Source: Paraburkholderia aspalathi
Lineage (GTDB): Bacteria; Pseudomonadota; Gammaproteobacteria; Burkholderiales; Burkholderiaceae
Length of the DNA stretch: 64,000 nt
Assembly (NCBI RefSeq): GCF_900116445.1
Contig: NZ_FPBH01000017.1
Location: forward strand, 124,001-188,000
Reading direction: 5' to 3'
This document shows, one piece after another, positions 8,713-17,125 of the stretch (positions are counted from its first letter, which is position 1; every line of letters starts with the position of its first letter). The position numbers were made by a program, and so were the translations under genes. Under the pieces are notes generated by a model. It made no database searches and was not told where the DNA came from. It saw only the letters and a program-made list of their open reading frames with translations.

Positions 8713-9441
8713 TCAATTCGCCTTGACTGCCGCGACATTGACCAGCGTTTCACGGCGCTTGCCAGGTTGCGGATGGTACAGGCCGAGGCGCTCGAGAAGG
8801 CCGAAGTCTTTCGCGCGGCTCCACCAGAGATAGGGCAGCGAGACGTTGCGCTGCTCGAAGCGGAAACCGCCGCGGCGGATCATGTCGAGATAGCCATCCG
8901 CGCTTTTTTGCACGTGCATGGGATGACGGAACAGCAGTCGGATCACCCAAGATTTGATGTACGCGTCGGTGGATTCGGCGAACAGCAGGATGCCGCCCGG
9001 TTTGAGCACGCGGCGGAATTCGGCGAGTGCGCGGTCCTGCTCGACGAGATGGTGGAAGGTTTGATGACAGAACACGATATCGGCGCTGGCATCGGGCAGC
9101 GGCAATTGCGCGCAGTCGCCGTGCAGTACGTCGATGTCGGCGAGCTTGTCGCGGCACGCGCGCGCTGCATTGGCGGCAAGCGCGAGCGACGGTTCGTGGA
9201 AATCGACGCCGACAAGGCGGCGCGGCTTGAACGCGTCGGCAAGCAGGTGAAATGAAATGCCTTGCCCGCAGCCGACGTCGACGATCACCGGCGCGGCAGG
9301 CAAGGGCGCGTCGATCAGGCGTTTGAGGTCGTTGATCGCGACCCGCAGGACGTGATGTTCCCACGTGTAGGTGCGCAGGAACCAGATTCCGAAGGCCGTT
9401 TCCGGCACGAAAGACACGCTGGATGTTTCGGATGGCGACAC
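8713..9441 (-). CDS. class I SAM-dependent methyltransferase, aryl-polyene cluster
   Basis: This 242-residue protein has the glycine-rich SAM motif VDVGCGQG near residue 55, an acidic residue at the end of the next strand (LVGVDFHEPS), a DCAQLPLPDASAD motif II region and LKPGG further on. It belongs to the Methyltransf_11 type of small-molecule methyltransferases. It runs convergent to the polyene operon and divergent from the halogenase-like gene. Methyltransferases occur in aryl-polyene clusters, where the aryl head group can be methylated. The substrate is inferred from context only. Confidence 0.82.
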   Translation of the reverse strand: MSPSETSSVSFVPETAFGIWFLRTYTWEHHVLRVAINDLKRLIDAPLPAAPVIVDVGCGQGISFHLLADAFKPRRLVGVDFHEPSLALAANAARACRDKLADIDVLHGDCAQLPLPDASADIVFCHQTFHHLVEQDRALAEFRRVLKPGGILLFAESTDAYIKSWVIRLLFRHPMHVQKSADGYLDMIRRGGFRFEQRNVSLPYLWWSRAKDFGLLERLGLYHPQPGKRRETLVNVAAVKAN

Positions 9442-9544
9442 GCTGGGCTCCGACGAAATTTGTTCTTGCTGTGAAGCGTAATTGTAACGAAAAGTAAGGA
9501 TGCAGCGTAATGCTGTTCAGTGCAAGCAAACGATTGAGGCAACC

Positions 9545-10798
9545 TTGAGTACACATTCGTCAAAGCGCATAACCGTCGACGTAGCGATCATCGGTGCGGG
9601 TCCGGCAGGCGCAGTCGCGGCGGCGCTCCTGCGCCGGGCAGGCCGTTCGGCGCTGGTGCTGGAGCGCCAGCATTTTCCGCGCTTCTCGATCGGCGAAAGT
9701 CTGCTGCCGCAAAGCATGGCCTACCTCGAAGAGGCGGGCATGCTGCAGGCGGTGGTCGAAGCCGGTTTCCAGTACAAGAACGGCGCGCATTTCATTCACC
9801 GCGGCCAGTCGTCGGCGTTCGACTTCCGCGACAAGCATTCGCCGGGGTGGGGTACCACGTACCAGGTCGAGCGCGCGGTGTTCGACGATATTCTGATTCG
9901 CTGCGCGGCCCAGCAGGGCGCCGACGTGCGCTTCGGTCACACGGTGCGCGCGATGCAAACCGGGGAGAATGGCAACAAGCCGGTACTCGACGTGATCGAC
10001 GAAGCGGAAAACGCGTATGAAGTGGAGGCGCACTTCGTGTTCGACGCGAGTGGCTTCGGCCGCGTGCTGCCACGCTTGCTGAATCTCGAAGCGCCTACGC
10101 GCATGCCGACACGTGCCGCGATCTTTACGCACGTACGCGATGGCATTCCGGTCGGCGTGACCGATCGCAACAAGATCTGCGTGGCGACGCACCCGGAGCG
10201 CCGCGACGTGTGGTTCTGGATGATTCCGCTGGCGGGCGGCCGTTCGTCGGTGGGTTGCGTGGCGGAGGCCAGTTTCCTCGATGTGCCGGAAGCCGAGCGC
10301 GACGCGAAACTGCGGGCGTTGATCCAGCAGGAGCCGACACTCGGGCCGTTGATCGGCAATGCGCCGTTCCTGATGCCGGTGCGTCATATCGGCGGTTACG
10401 CGGCGAACGTCGAGCGTCTACATGGACCCGGCTATGCGTTGCTCGGCAATGCGGGCGAATTTCTCGATCCGGTGTTCTCGTCCGGCGTAACGATCGCGTT
10501 GCGTTCCGCGCATCTCGCGGTGCAGACGTTGAACCGGCAACTGAATGGCGAGCAGCTCGACTGGTCGGCTGCTTACGACGTGCCGTTGCGTAAGGGGATC
10601 GATACCTTCCGCGCGTTTGTCGAACGCTGGTACACGGGCGAACTGCAGGACATCATTTTCTATCCGGACCAGACGCCGTCGATCCGCCGCATGATCAGCG
10701 CGGTATTGGCGGGTTATGCGTGGGATGAGTCGAATCCATATGTCGCCGATCCGGTGCGGCGTTTGAATGCGTTGCACGACGTGTGCACCCACGCTTGA
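9545..10798 (+). CDS. FAD-dependent halogenase-like protein beside the aryl-polyene genes
   Basis: This is a 417-residue flavoprotein. The FAD-binding GAGPAG is at residues 17-22, followed by FSIGESLLP. It carries the halogenase signature WxWxIP as WFWMIP (223-228), the GFxxKxG motif with a candidate catalytic Lys78, and FLDPVFSSG (306-314), which fits the Fx.Px.Sx.G motif of flavin-dependent halogenases. The TTG at 9545 has a GAGG site 5 bases upstream. An ATG at 9500 in frame would add 15 residues but has no usable ribosome binding site. The gene is transcribed divergently from the methyltransferase. It may halogenate the polyene, by analogy with brominated xanthomonadin; an oxidoreductase role without halogenation is the alternative. 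Confidence 0.8.
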   Translation: MSTHSSKRITVDVAIIGAGPAGAVAAALLRRAGRSALVLERQHFPRFSIGESLLPQSMAYLEEAGMLQAVVEAGFQYKNGAHFIHRGQSSAFDFRDKHSPGWGTTYQVERAVFDDILIRCAAQQGADVRFGHTVRAMQTGENGNKPVLDVIDEAENAYEVEAHFVFDASGFGRVLPRLLNLEAPTRMPTRAAIFTHVRDGIPVGVTDRNKICVATHPERRDVWFWMIPLAGGRSSVGCVAEASFLDVPEAERDAKLRALIQQEPTLGPLIGNAPFLMPVRHIGGYAANVERLHGPGYALLGNAGEFLDPVFSSGVTIALRSAHLAVQTLNRQLNGEQLDWSAAYDVPLRKGIDTFRAFVERWYTGELQDIIFYPDQTPSIRRMISAVLAGYAWDESNPYVADPVRRLNALHDVCTHA

Positions 10799-10837
10799 GC
10801 ATTGATCGTTGATCGGGCCGCACGGTACCGGCAAATG

Positions 10838-10871
10838 AAAACGGCGCTTCCTCAAGGAAGCGCCGTTTTTT
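10838..10871 (+). terminator. intrinsic terminator after the halogenase-like gene
   Basis: An AAACGGCGCTTCC / GGAAGCGCCGTTT stem with a short loop is followed by a T tract. It lies 40 bases after the halogenase-like stop and before the convergent guaD stop, so it could also work partly in the other direction. Confidence 0.85.
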
Positions 10872-10915
10872 ATTCAAAGGCCTGATTCAATTCACACGTC
10901 GGCTTACGAATCCAA

Positions 10916-12262
10916 TCAGGCCGCGATCTTCGCCGCGCGCGGCGCATGCTGACGCACGTCGTCGCGACGATGCACGCGCTTGCCCGCGGCATACGTTTCA
11001 TAAATCGCGCGGTCGTCGCCGAGTAGCGCGAACGCGAACAGCAGTTCTTCGAGCGACTCGGTGCGTGCGGTACGGCGCGCGAGCAGCGGCGTGGCTTGCG
11101 GATCGAGCACGACGAAATCGGCTTCCGACTTTGGCTTCAGGGTGCCGACCTTGTCGGCCAGATCGAGCGCTTCAGCGGCACCCGCGGTGGCGAGATAGAA
11201 CATCCGCGTGGCCGTCAGATGATGACCCGTCAGACGCGCGACCTTATGCGCTTCGTTCATCGTTTGCAGCATCGAGAACGAGGTGCCGCCGCCAACGTCC
11301 GTCGCCAGCGCGATCGGCATGCCGGCTTCATCGGCCTTGTCAAAGTCGAACAGGCCGCTGCCGAGGAACAGGTTCGAGGTCGGGCAATGCGAGGCGACCG
11401 TGCCGGTTTGCGCCATGCGCTTGCGGTCTTCCTCGTCGAGGTAGATGCAATGGCCGTACACCGCGCGGCGGCGCAGCAGGCCGTAGTGATCGTAGATGTC
11501 CAGATAGCTGCGGTGGCCTGGGAACAGATCGGCGACCCATTTCACTTCGTCGGTATTCTCGGCGACGTGGCTCTGGATGAAGATGTCCGGATGCTTGCCG
11601 GCCAGAACGCCACACGCTTCGAGTTGTGCTTCGGTCGAAGTCGGCGCGAAACGCGGCGTGAGCGCGTACATCTGGCGGCCACGGTTGTGCCAGCGGCCGA
11701 TCAGCTCGGCGCTGTCGTCGTAACCCGATTGCGCGGTGTCGCGCAGAAACTCGGGGCAGTTGCGGTCCATCAGCACCTTGCCGGCTACCATGCGCAGATT
11801 GCGCGCTTCGCTTTCGGTGAAGAGGGCGTCGGCCGATTCCTTGTGGACCGTGCAATACACGAGCGCGGTGGTCGTGCCGCAAGCCAGCAGTTCTTCGACG
11901 AAGAAGCTCGCCGTATCGCGCGCATACGCCGGATCGGTGAAACGGCGCTCCGTCGGGAACGTGTACGTGTCGAGCCACGGCAGGAGACCCGGCGCCGGCG
12001 ACGCGATCATGTCGGTCTGCGGGTAATGGATGTGCGTATCGATGAAACCCGGCACGATCAGCTTGTCGCGCATTTCCTGCACATGGGTGCCCGGCGCGAG
12101 TTGCGACGCGAGCGCTGCATACGCGCCCGCCGCGACAACATGGCCGTCTTCGACGATCAGCAAACCGTCCTCGTTGAAGACCGCCGCGTTGGGCGATCGC
12201 GCAGGGTCGCCGTTGAAGGTCAGCAGTTGTGCGCGGAACGCTGATTGTGTCGGTTGAGTCAT
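10916..12262 (-). CDS. guaD: guanine deaminase
   Basis: This 448-residue zinc amidohydrolase converts guanine to xanthine and ammonia. It shows the metal-binding HxH in DTHIHYPQTD, then SHVAENTDEV, YGHCIYL and TDVGGGTSFSM, which are typical of GuaD; the E. coli enzyme is of similar length. An in-frame extension of 33 codons upstream exists, but the start at MTQPTQSAF (12262) agrees better with the family. It is the last gene of the minus-strand purine-degradation block and supplies substrate to the xanthine dehydrogenase encoded upstream. Confidence 0.93.
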   Translation of the reverse strand: MTQPTQSAFRAQLLTFNGDPARSPNAAVFNEDGLLIVEDGHVVAAGAYAALASQLAPGTHVQEMRDKLIVPGFIDTHIHYPQTDMIASPAPGLLPWLDTYTFPTERRFTDPAYARDTASFFVEELLACGTTTALVYCTVHKESADALFTESEARNLRMVAGKVLMDRNCPEFLRDTAQSGYDDSAELIGRWHNRGRQMYALTPRFAPTSTEAQLEACGVLAGKHPDIFIQSHVAENTDEVKWVADLFPGHRSYLDIYDHYGLLRRRAVYGHCIYLDEEDRKRMAQTGTVASHCPTSNLFLGSGLFDFDKADEAGMPIALATDVGGGTSFSMLQTMNEAHKVARLTGHHLTATRMFYLATAGAAEALDLADKVGTLKPKSEADFVVLDPQATPLLARRTARTESLEELLFAFALLGDDRAIYETYAAGKRVHRRDDVRQHAPRAAKIAA

Positions 12263-12368
12263 GGAAAAACCGTCTCCGTATTTGTGAGGAGCTAAACAGC
12301 GCAGACGGCGGCTTGATTCTGGGTGTGAAACGAACCCGTGCCGCCGCCGGCTGCCATTCATTGGCCCG

Positions 12369-13421
12369 TCAGTGCGGGCCGCCTGGGTGCCAGTGCGCGT
12401 CGAGCTTCGCGATCAGTTCGCTGCGTTGCTCGGGCGTGACGAACGACGCTTCGAAGCTGTTGCGGATGATCGTGTAGACCTCGGCATCGTTGAGCTTCAA
12501 CGCGTCGATCGTGGCGAAATAGTTGGCGTTCACGTAACCGCCGAAATAAGCCGGATCGTCGGAATTCACCGTGACGGCGACGCCGCGATCGAGCAGGTCC
12601 TTCAGCGTGTGCTTGGTCATGTCGTCGAACACGCAGAGCTTGAGGTTCGACAACGGACACACGGTCAGCGCGACGCGCGAATCGGCGAGGCGCGTGACCA
12701 GCGCCGGATCTTCGATACTGCGCACGCCGTGGTCGACGCGGTCCACTTTGAGCAGATCGAGCGCTTCGTAGATATACGACGGCGGACCTTCTTCGCCCGC
12801 ATGCGCGACCAGTTTCAGACCGAGCGCGCGTGCCTTGGCGAAGACGCGTTCAAACTTCGAAGGCGGATGGCCGCGTTCGGACGAATCGAGACCCACGCCG
12901 ATCAGGCGATGCTTGTACTGCTCGAACAGCGGCAGCGCTTCTTCGAACGTGGCGAGCGCGTCTTCTTCCGATAGGTGGCGCAGGAAACACAGAATCAGCT
13001 TGCTCGTCATGCCGCGCTTTTCCGCATCGGCCAACGCGCGATCAATGCCGGCGACGACGGTCGCGATCGGCACGCCACGTTCCGTATGCGTCTGCGGATC
13101 GAAGAAGATTTCGCTGTGGATCACGTTATCGGCGAGGCAGCGTTCGACATACGCCGTCGTCATGTCGTAGAAGTCCTGCTCGTGCAGCAGCACGCTCGCG
13201 CCGGCGTAGTAGATGTCGAGGAACGATTGCAAATCGGTGAACGCATACGCGGCGCGCAGCCCTTCGATTGACTCGTACGCGAGCTTCACGCCGTTGCGTT
13301 CGGCGAGCGCGAAGATCAGCTCGGGTTCGAGCGAGCCTTCAATATGGATGTGCAACTCGGCCTTCGGGGCGCGAGCGGCTTTCTCAATGAGTGCCGTGGG
13401 GGTAGCGGTTGTTGTATTCAT
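12369..13421 (-). CDS. add: adenosine deaminase family protein, probably an adenine deaminase
   Basis: This 350-residue zinc deaminase has HIHIEGSLEPE near the N-terminus (metal HxH), HAGEEGPPSYI (catalytic Glu), DHGVRSIEDP and VNSDDPAYFGG (metal Asp). GEEGPPSYI and the TVCPLSNLKLCVFDDM stretch resemble the bacterial adenine deaminases related to Aah1 more than true adenosine deaminases, so adenine to hypoxanthine is the likely reaction. It lies between xdhC and guaD on the same strand, which fits free-base catabolism. Databases usually label such proteins adenosine deaminase. Confidence 0.85.
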   Translation of the reverse strand: MNTTTATPTALIEKAARAPKAELHIHIEGSLEPELIFALAERNGVKLAYESIEGLRAAYAFTDLQSFLDIYYAGASVLLHEQDFYDMTTAYVERCLADNVIHSEIFFDPQTHTERGVPIATVVAGIDRALADAEKRGMTSKLILCFLRHLSEEDALATFEEALPLFEQYKHRLIGVGLDSSERGHPPSKFERVFAKARALGLKLVAHAGEEGPPSYIYEALDLLKVDRVDHGVRSIEDPALVTRLADSRVALTVCPLSNLKLCVFDDMTKHTLKDLLDRGVAVTVNSDDPAYFGGYVNANYFATIDALKLNDAEVYTIIRNSFEASFVTPEQRSELIAKLDAHWHPGGPH

Positions 13422-13518
13422 GGTCGGTCAGCATTTAGTTTGGAGTCGGTTCGCGCCGGATGCGGGATGCAGGACAGGATGCAATCGCTGTGAGGCGGCA
13501 GGTCGATTGTGCGGCAAA

Positions 13519-14532
13519 TCAGACCGTCTGCGCTGCGTGCGCGCCCGCATTCGCCTCCACTGCCTGCAACACTTGAGCCGCCGCGGAGATCGCAATGATC
13601 TCCGGCGACTTGTCGACGATACCGTCGACGCCGAGCGGGCACTTCATCCGTGCAATCTGCGAAGGATCGATGCCACGCGCGGCCAGCCGATGTTCGAACT
13701 GCTTGCGCTTGCTGTGCGAGCCGATCATGCCGAAGAACGCGAAATCGCCACGCCGCAGAATGCGCTCGGCCAACTCGAGATCGAGCGCATGGTTGTGCGT
13801 CATCACGATGAAGTACGTGTGCGGCGCAGCCTGATCGATGGCTTCGTCGGGTGCATCGTTCGGATCGATCGTTACGTTCGGCGCATGCAGCGTTTCCACG
13901 GGCGGAAACTGCGCGTCGCGCTCGTCGACCCAGCGCACGGTGCAAGGCAGCGTGGCCAGCACGCGAACGAGCGCCGCGCCCACGTGACCGGCGCCGAACA
14001 GCACGACCTGGAAGTCGCCTGGCGCGATGGTCTCGGTGAGCAGCGCGCCGCTGTCGTCGAAGCCGGCGCCGTCCCACAGCAGGCAGTCGGAGGCATCGAC
14101 ACCCGGCTCGGGGTCGGACAGCATCACCGCATCCGGTGCGGGGCCGAATGATACGCTACGCACCGTCGAAAGGCCCGCGGCCACGCGTTTCGCGAGGGAG
14201 GTGATCCAGCCGAGGTCGCCGATGTCGAGGCGCTCGAAGGCGAGAATCACGGCGCCGCCGCAGCACTGACCGAGACTGGGGCCAAGCGCGAAACGTTCGA
14301 GGCGGCGCATATGCGGCGAGCGCATGCCGTCGCGCAGCACCTGGCGCGCGGTCTCGATGGCTTTCCATTCGAGGTGTCCGCCGCCGATCGTGTGCTTGGC
14401 CGAATCGCGCGTGACGATCATCTTGGTGCCGGCTTCGCGGGGCGCCGAACCTTCGACGCGTGCGACCGTCACCAGCACGGCGGCGTCGCCGTGCGCGAGC
14501 AGTTGTTGCAGGTCAGGTAGCCAGGCTTGCAT
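13519..14532 (-). CDS. xdhC: xanthine dehydrogenase accessory protein XdhC
   Basis: This protein of about 337 residues binds the molybdenum cofactor, promotes its sulfuration and hands it to the XdhB subunit. It has the N-terminal XdhC/CoxI domain (EGSAPREAGTKM, GGGHLEWKAI, LGQCCGGAV) and the C-terminal Rossmann domain (VVLFGAGHVGAALV). The ATG at 14532 (MQAWLPDL) has GGAG about 9 bases upstream; in-frame ATGs at 14547 and 14559 are less well placed. It follows xdhB after 127 bases. Confidence 0.92.
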   Translation of the reverse strand: MQAWLPDLQQLLAHGDAAVLVTVARVEGSAPREAGTKMIVTRDSAKHTIGGGHLEWKAIETARQVLRDGMRSPHMRRLERFALGPSLGQCCGGAVILAFERLDIGDLGWITSLAKRVAAGLSTVRSVSFGPAPDAVMLSDPEPGVDASDCLLWDGAGFDDSGALLTETIAPGDFQVVLFGAGHVGAALVRVLATLPCTVRWVDERDAQFPPVETLHAPNVTIDPNDAPDEAIDQAAPHTYFIVMTHNHALDLELAERILRRGDFAFFGMIGSHSKRKQFEHRLAARGIDPSQIARMKCPLGVDGIVDKSPEIIAISAAAQVLQAVEANAGAHAAQTV

Positions 14533-14659
14533 CCGGCGGTTCTCCATACGTGGCCGCACGGGGTGTCCGTGCGGTCGGTTGAGTGTGGCGCAACGCGTTC
14601 GTGTCGCGTCGGGCCCAGGTTTTAAGTTGCTTAACGTCGTTCAACGCTTCATCAAATTG

Positions 14660-17125
14660 CTAAACCGGCGTGGTGGCGGTTGTGGTTGTGACTCCCACCG
14701 TCGCTTCCGTTGCTTGTTCCGTTGGCTGTCCTGTTGCGGGTTCCGTCGCCGTCGCGGGCGATTGCAAAGCATCCAGCGCGTCGAGAATCGCTTCGGGCGT
14801 CGCCGGTGCACGAAGCTGCGGCGCGTTTTCCGCACCCGGCACCGCGGCCGCAACCGCGTCGCGAATCGCGAGAAACACCGAGAACGGCAGCAGCAGTGGC
14901 GGCTCGCCTACTGCCTTCGAATGGAACACGGTCGGCTCGACGTTCTGATTCTGATAAAGCCGCACATTGAACGCCGCGGGCGTATCGCTGACGGCAGGAA
15001 TCTTGTACGTCGACGGCGCGTGCGTCATCAGGCGGCCATCGCGGTTCCACCACAATTCCTCGGTGGTGAGCCAGCCCATGCCCTGGATGAAGCCGCCTTC
15101 CACCTGGCCGAGATCGATCGCCGGATTGATCGATTGGCCGGCGTCGTGCAACACGTCCGCGCGCACCAGTTTCCATTCGCCGGTCAGCGTGTCGATCACC
15201 ACTTCCGACACGGCCGCACCGTACGCAAAGTAATAAAACGGGTGACCGGTCAGCGTTTTCGCGTCCCAGTGCACTTTCGGCGTCGTGTAGAACCCGTCCG
15301 ACCACAATTGCACGCGCGCCAGATACGCGGCGGCGACCAGTTGCTCGAATGGCATGGCGCCGCCGTTCACCGACACTTCACCGCCGGCGAATTCCACTGC
15401 GTCGGCGCTGCCGCCGAGTTGCTTCGCCGCGAGTGTGGCGAGCCTGTCACGAATGGTCCGCGCAGCGGCTTCGGCGGCTTTGCCGTTCAGGTCGCTGCCC
15501 GTTGAGGCGGCGGTCGCCGAGGTGTTGGCGATCTTCGACGTATCGGTCGCCGTCACGCGCACGCGGGAAAGCGGCAGGCCAAGCTGGTTCGCGACGACTT
15601 GCGCGACTTTCGTGTTCAGCCCCTGGCCCATTTCGGTGCCGCCGTGATTGACGAGTACGGAACCGTCCTTGTACACGTGCACCAGCGCGCCGGCCTGATT
15701 CAGAAACGGCACGTTGAACGAGATGCCGAACTTCACCGGCGAGAACGCGAGGCCGCGTTTGAGCACCGGACTTTTCGCATTGAACGCGGCGATCGCTTCA
15801 CGGCGCGCGCGGTAGTCGCTGGTTTCGAGCAACTCATCCGTTAGCGGCGCGATGATGTTGTCGTCGACGCGTTGTCCATACGGCGTCGTGTCGCGTTCGC
15901 CGATGCCGTAGTAGTTGGCGAGCCGCACGTCGAGCGGATCGCAGTGCAATTGACGTGCGATGCTGTCGAGCATCACTTCCATCACCAGTGCGCCTTGCGG
16001 GCCGCCGAAGCCGCGGAATGCGGTGTTCGATTGCGTATTCGTCTTGCAGCACAGCGCGACGATGTCGACGTCGGACAGGTAGTACGCGTTGTCGAAGTGA
16101 CAGACGGCACGGGTCGCGACCGCACCGGACAAGTCAGCGGAATAGCCGGCTCTCAAGGCGATTTCGACGCGCGCGCCGAGAATGCGGCCGCTATCGTCAA
16201 AGCCTGCTTCGTACTCGTAGACCGCGTCGTGGCGCTTGCCGGTGATCATGAAATCGTCGTCGCGGTCGGCGCGCAGTTTGACCGGCCGGCGCAGCAGTTT
16301 TGCCGCTAGCGATGCCACGCACGCGAACACCGCCGATTGCGATTCCTTGCCGCCGAATCCGCCGCCCATCCGCCGGCATTCGCACACGACGTTGTGCGCC
16401 GGCCAGCCGAGCATATGCGCGACGACCTGCTGCATTTCGCTCGGATGCTGCGTCGAACTGTAGACGAGCATGCCGTCCATTTCCTTCGGCACGGCGTAGG
16501 CGATCTGGCCTTCGAGATAAAACTGTTCCTGGCCGCCGACTTCGAATGTGCCGCGGATTTTATGCGGCGCGGCGGCGATTTTCGCATCGGGTTCGCCGCG
16601 CCTCAGATGCAGCGGCGGCAGGACGAATTGCTTATTGGCTTTCGCTTCGGCGGGAGTGAGGACGACCTCGAGCGGTTCATATCGCACGACGTCGTCGCTT
16701 TTGGCCAGCGCTGCGGCGCGCCGCGCGAGCTCATGACTCTCGGCGATCACCGCGAACACCGGTTGGCCGAGATACAGCACTTCGTCTACAGCGAGAATCG
16801 GATCGTCGTGCAGCACAGGTCCGCAATTGTTCTCGCCAGGGATGTCTTCGGCGGTCAGCACGGCGATCACGCCAGGCGCTTTTCTGACAGCGTCCAGATC
16901 GAGCGACACGATCCGCGCGTGCGCATGCCGCGACAGCCCAAGCGCTGCGTGCAGCGTGCCTTGCAATTCGGGGACGTCGTCGGTGTAGGTGGCTTCGCCG
17001 CTCACATGCAGCGCAGCCGATTCATGCGGCAAGGAGATGCCGATCGCCGTATCGCTCTCCTGAATGGCGGCGTGCTTTTCAGCCTGGTGCGCAGCATGTT
17101 CGACGAAAGCATCGGTCCGGTTCAT
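14660..17125 (-). CDS. xdhB: xanthine dehydrogenase, molybdopterin-binding large subunit
   Basis: This 821-residue subunit carries the Mo-cofactor site that oxidises hypoxanthine and xanthine to urate. Visible landmarks are GGGFGGKESQ, FRGFGGPQGA, GGTEMGQGLN and, near the C-terminus, VGEPPLLLPF with the catalytic Glu. The ATG shares a base with the xdhA stop (TGATG), so the two subunits are translationally coupled. The last 35 or so residues form a Thr/Ala/Pro-rich tail (ending TTTTATTPV) not expected for the catalytic fold; it looks disordered and lineage-specific. Confidence 0.94.
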   Translation of the reverse strand: MNRTDAFVEHAAHQAEKHAAIQESDTAIGISLPHESAALHVSGEATYTDDVPELQGTLHAALGLSRHAHARIVSLDLDAVRKAPGVIAVLTAEDIPGENNCGPVLHDDPILAVDEVLYLGQPVFAVIAESHELARRAAALAKSDDVVRYEPLEVVLTPAEAKANKQFVLPPLHLRRGEPDAKIAAAPHKIRGTFEVGGQEQFYLEGQIAYAVPKEMDGMLVYSSTQHPSEMQQVVAHMLGWPAHNVVCECRRMGGGFGGKESQSAVFACVASLAAKLLRRPVKLRADRDDDFMITGKRHDAVYEYEAGFDDSGRILGARVEIALRAGYSADLSGAVATRAVCHFDNAYYLSDVDIVALCCKTNTQSNTAFRGFGGPQGALVMEVMLDSIARQLHCDPLDVRLANYYGIGERDTTPYGQRVDDNIIAPLTDELLETSDYRARREAIAAFNAKSPVLKRGLAFSPVKFGISFNVPFLNQAGALVHVYKDGSVLVNHGGTEMGQGLNTKVAQVVANQLGLPLSRVRVTATDTSKIANTSATAASTGSDLNGKAAEAAARTIRDRLATLAAKQLGGSADAVEFAGGEVSVNGGAMPFEQLVAAAYLARVQLWSDGFYTTPKVHWDAKTLTGHPFYYFAYGAAVSEVVIDTLTGEWKLVRADVLHDAGQSINPAIDLGQVEGGFIQGMGWLTTEELWWNRDGRLMTHAPSTYKIPAVSDTPAAFNVRLYQNQNVEPTVFHSKAVGEPPLLLPFSVFLAIRDAVAAAVPGAENAPQLRAPATPEAILDALDALQSPATATEPATGQPTEQATEATVGVTTTTATTPV

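Noticed and set aside
11096..12244. 382-codon plus-strand frame opposite guaD
   Set aside because: Shadow of guaD; composition typical of antisense frames, no motif.
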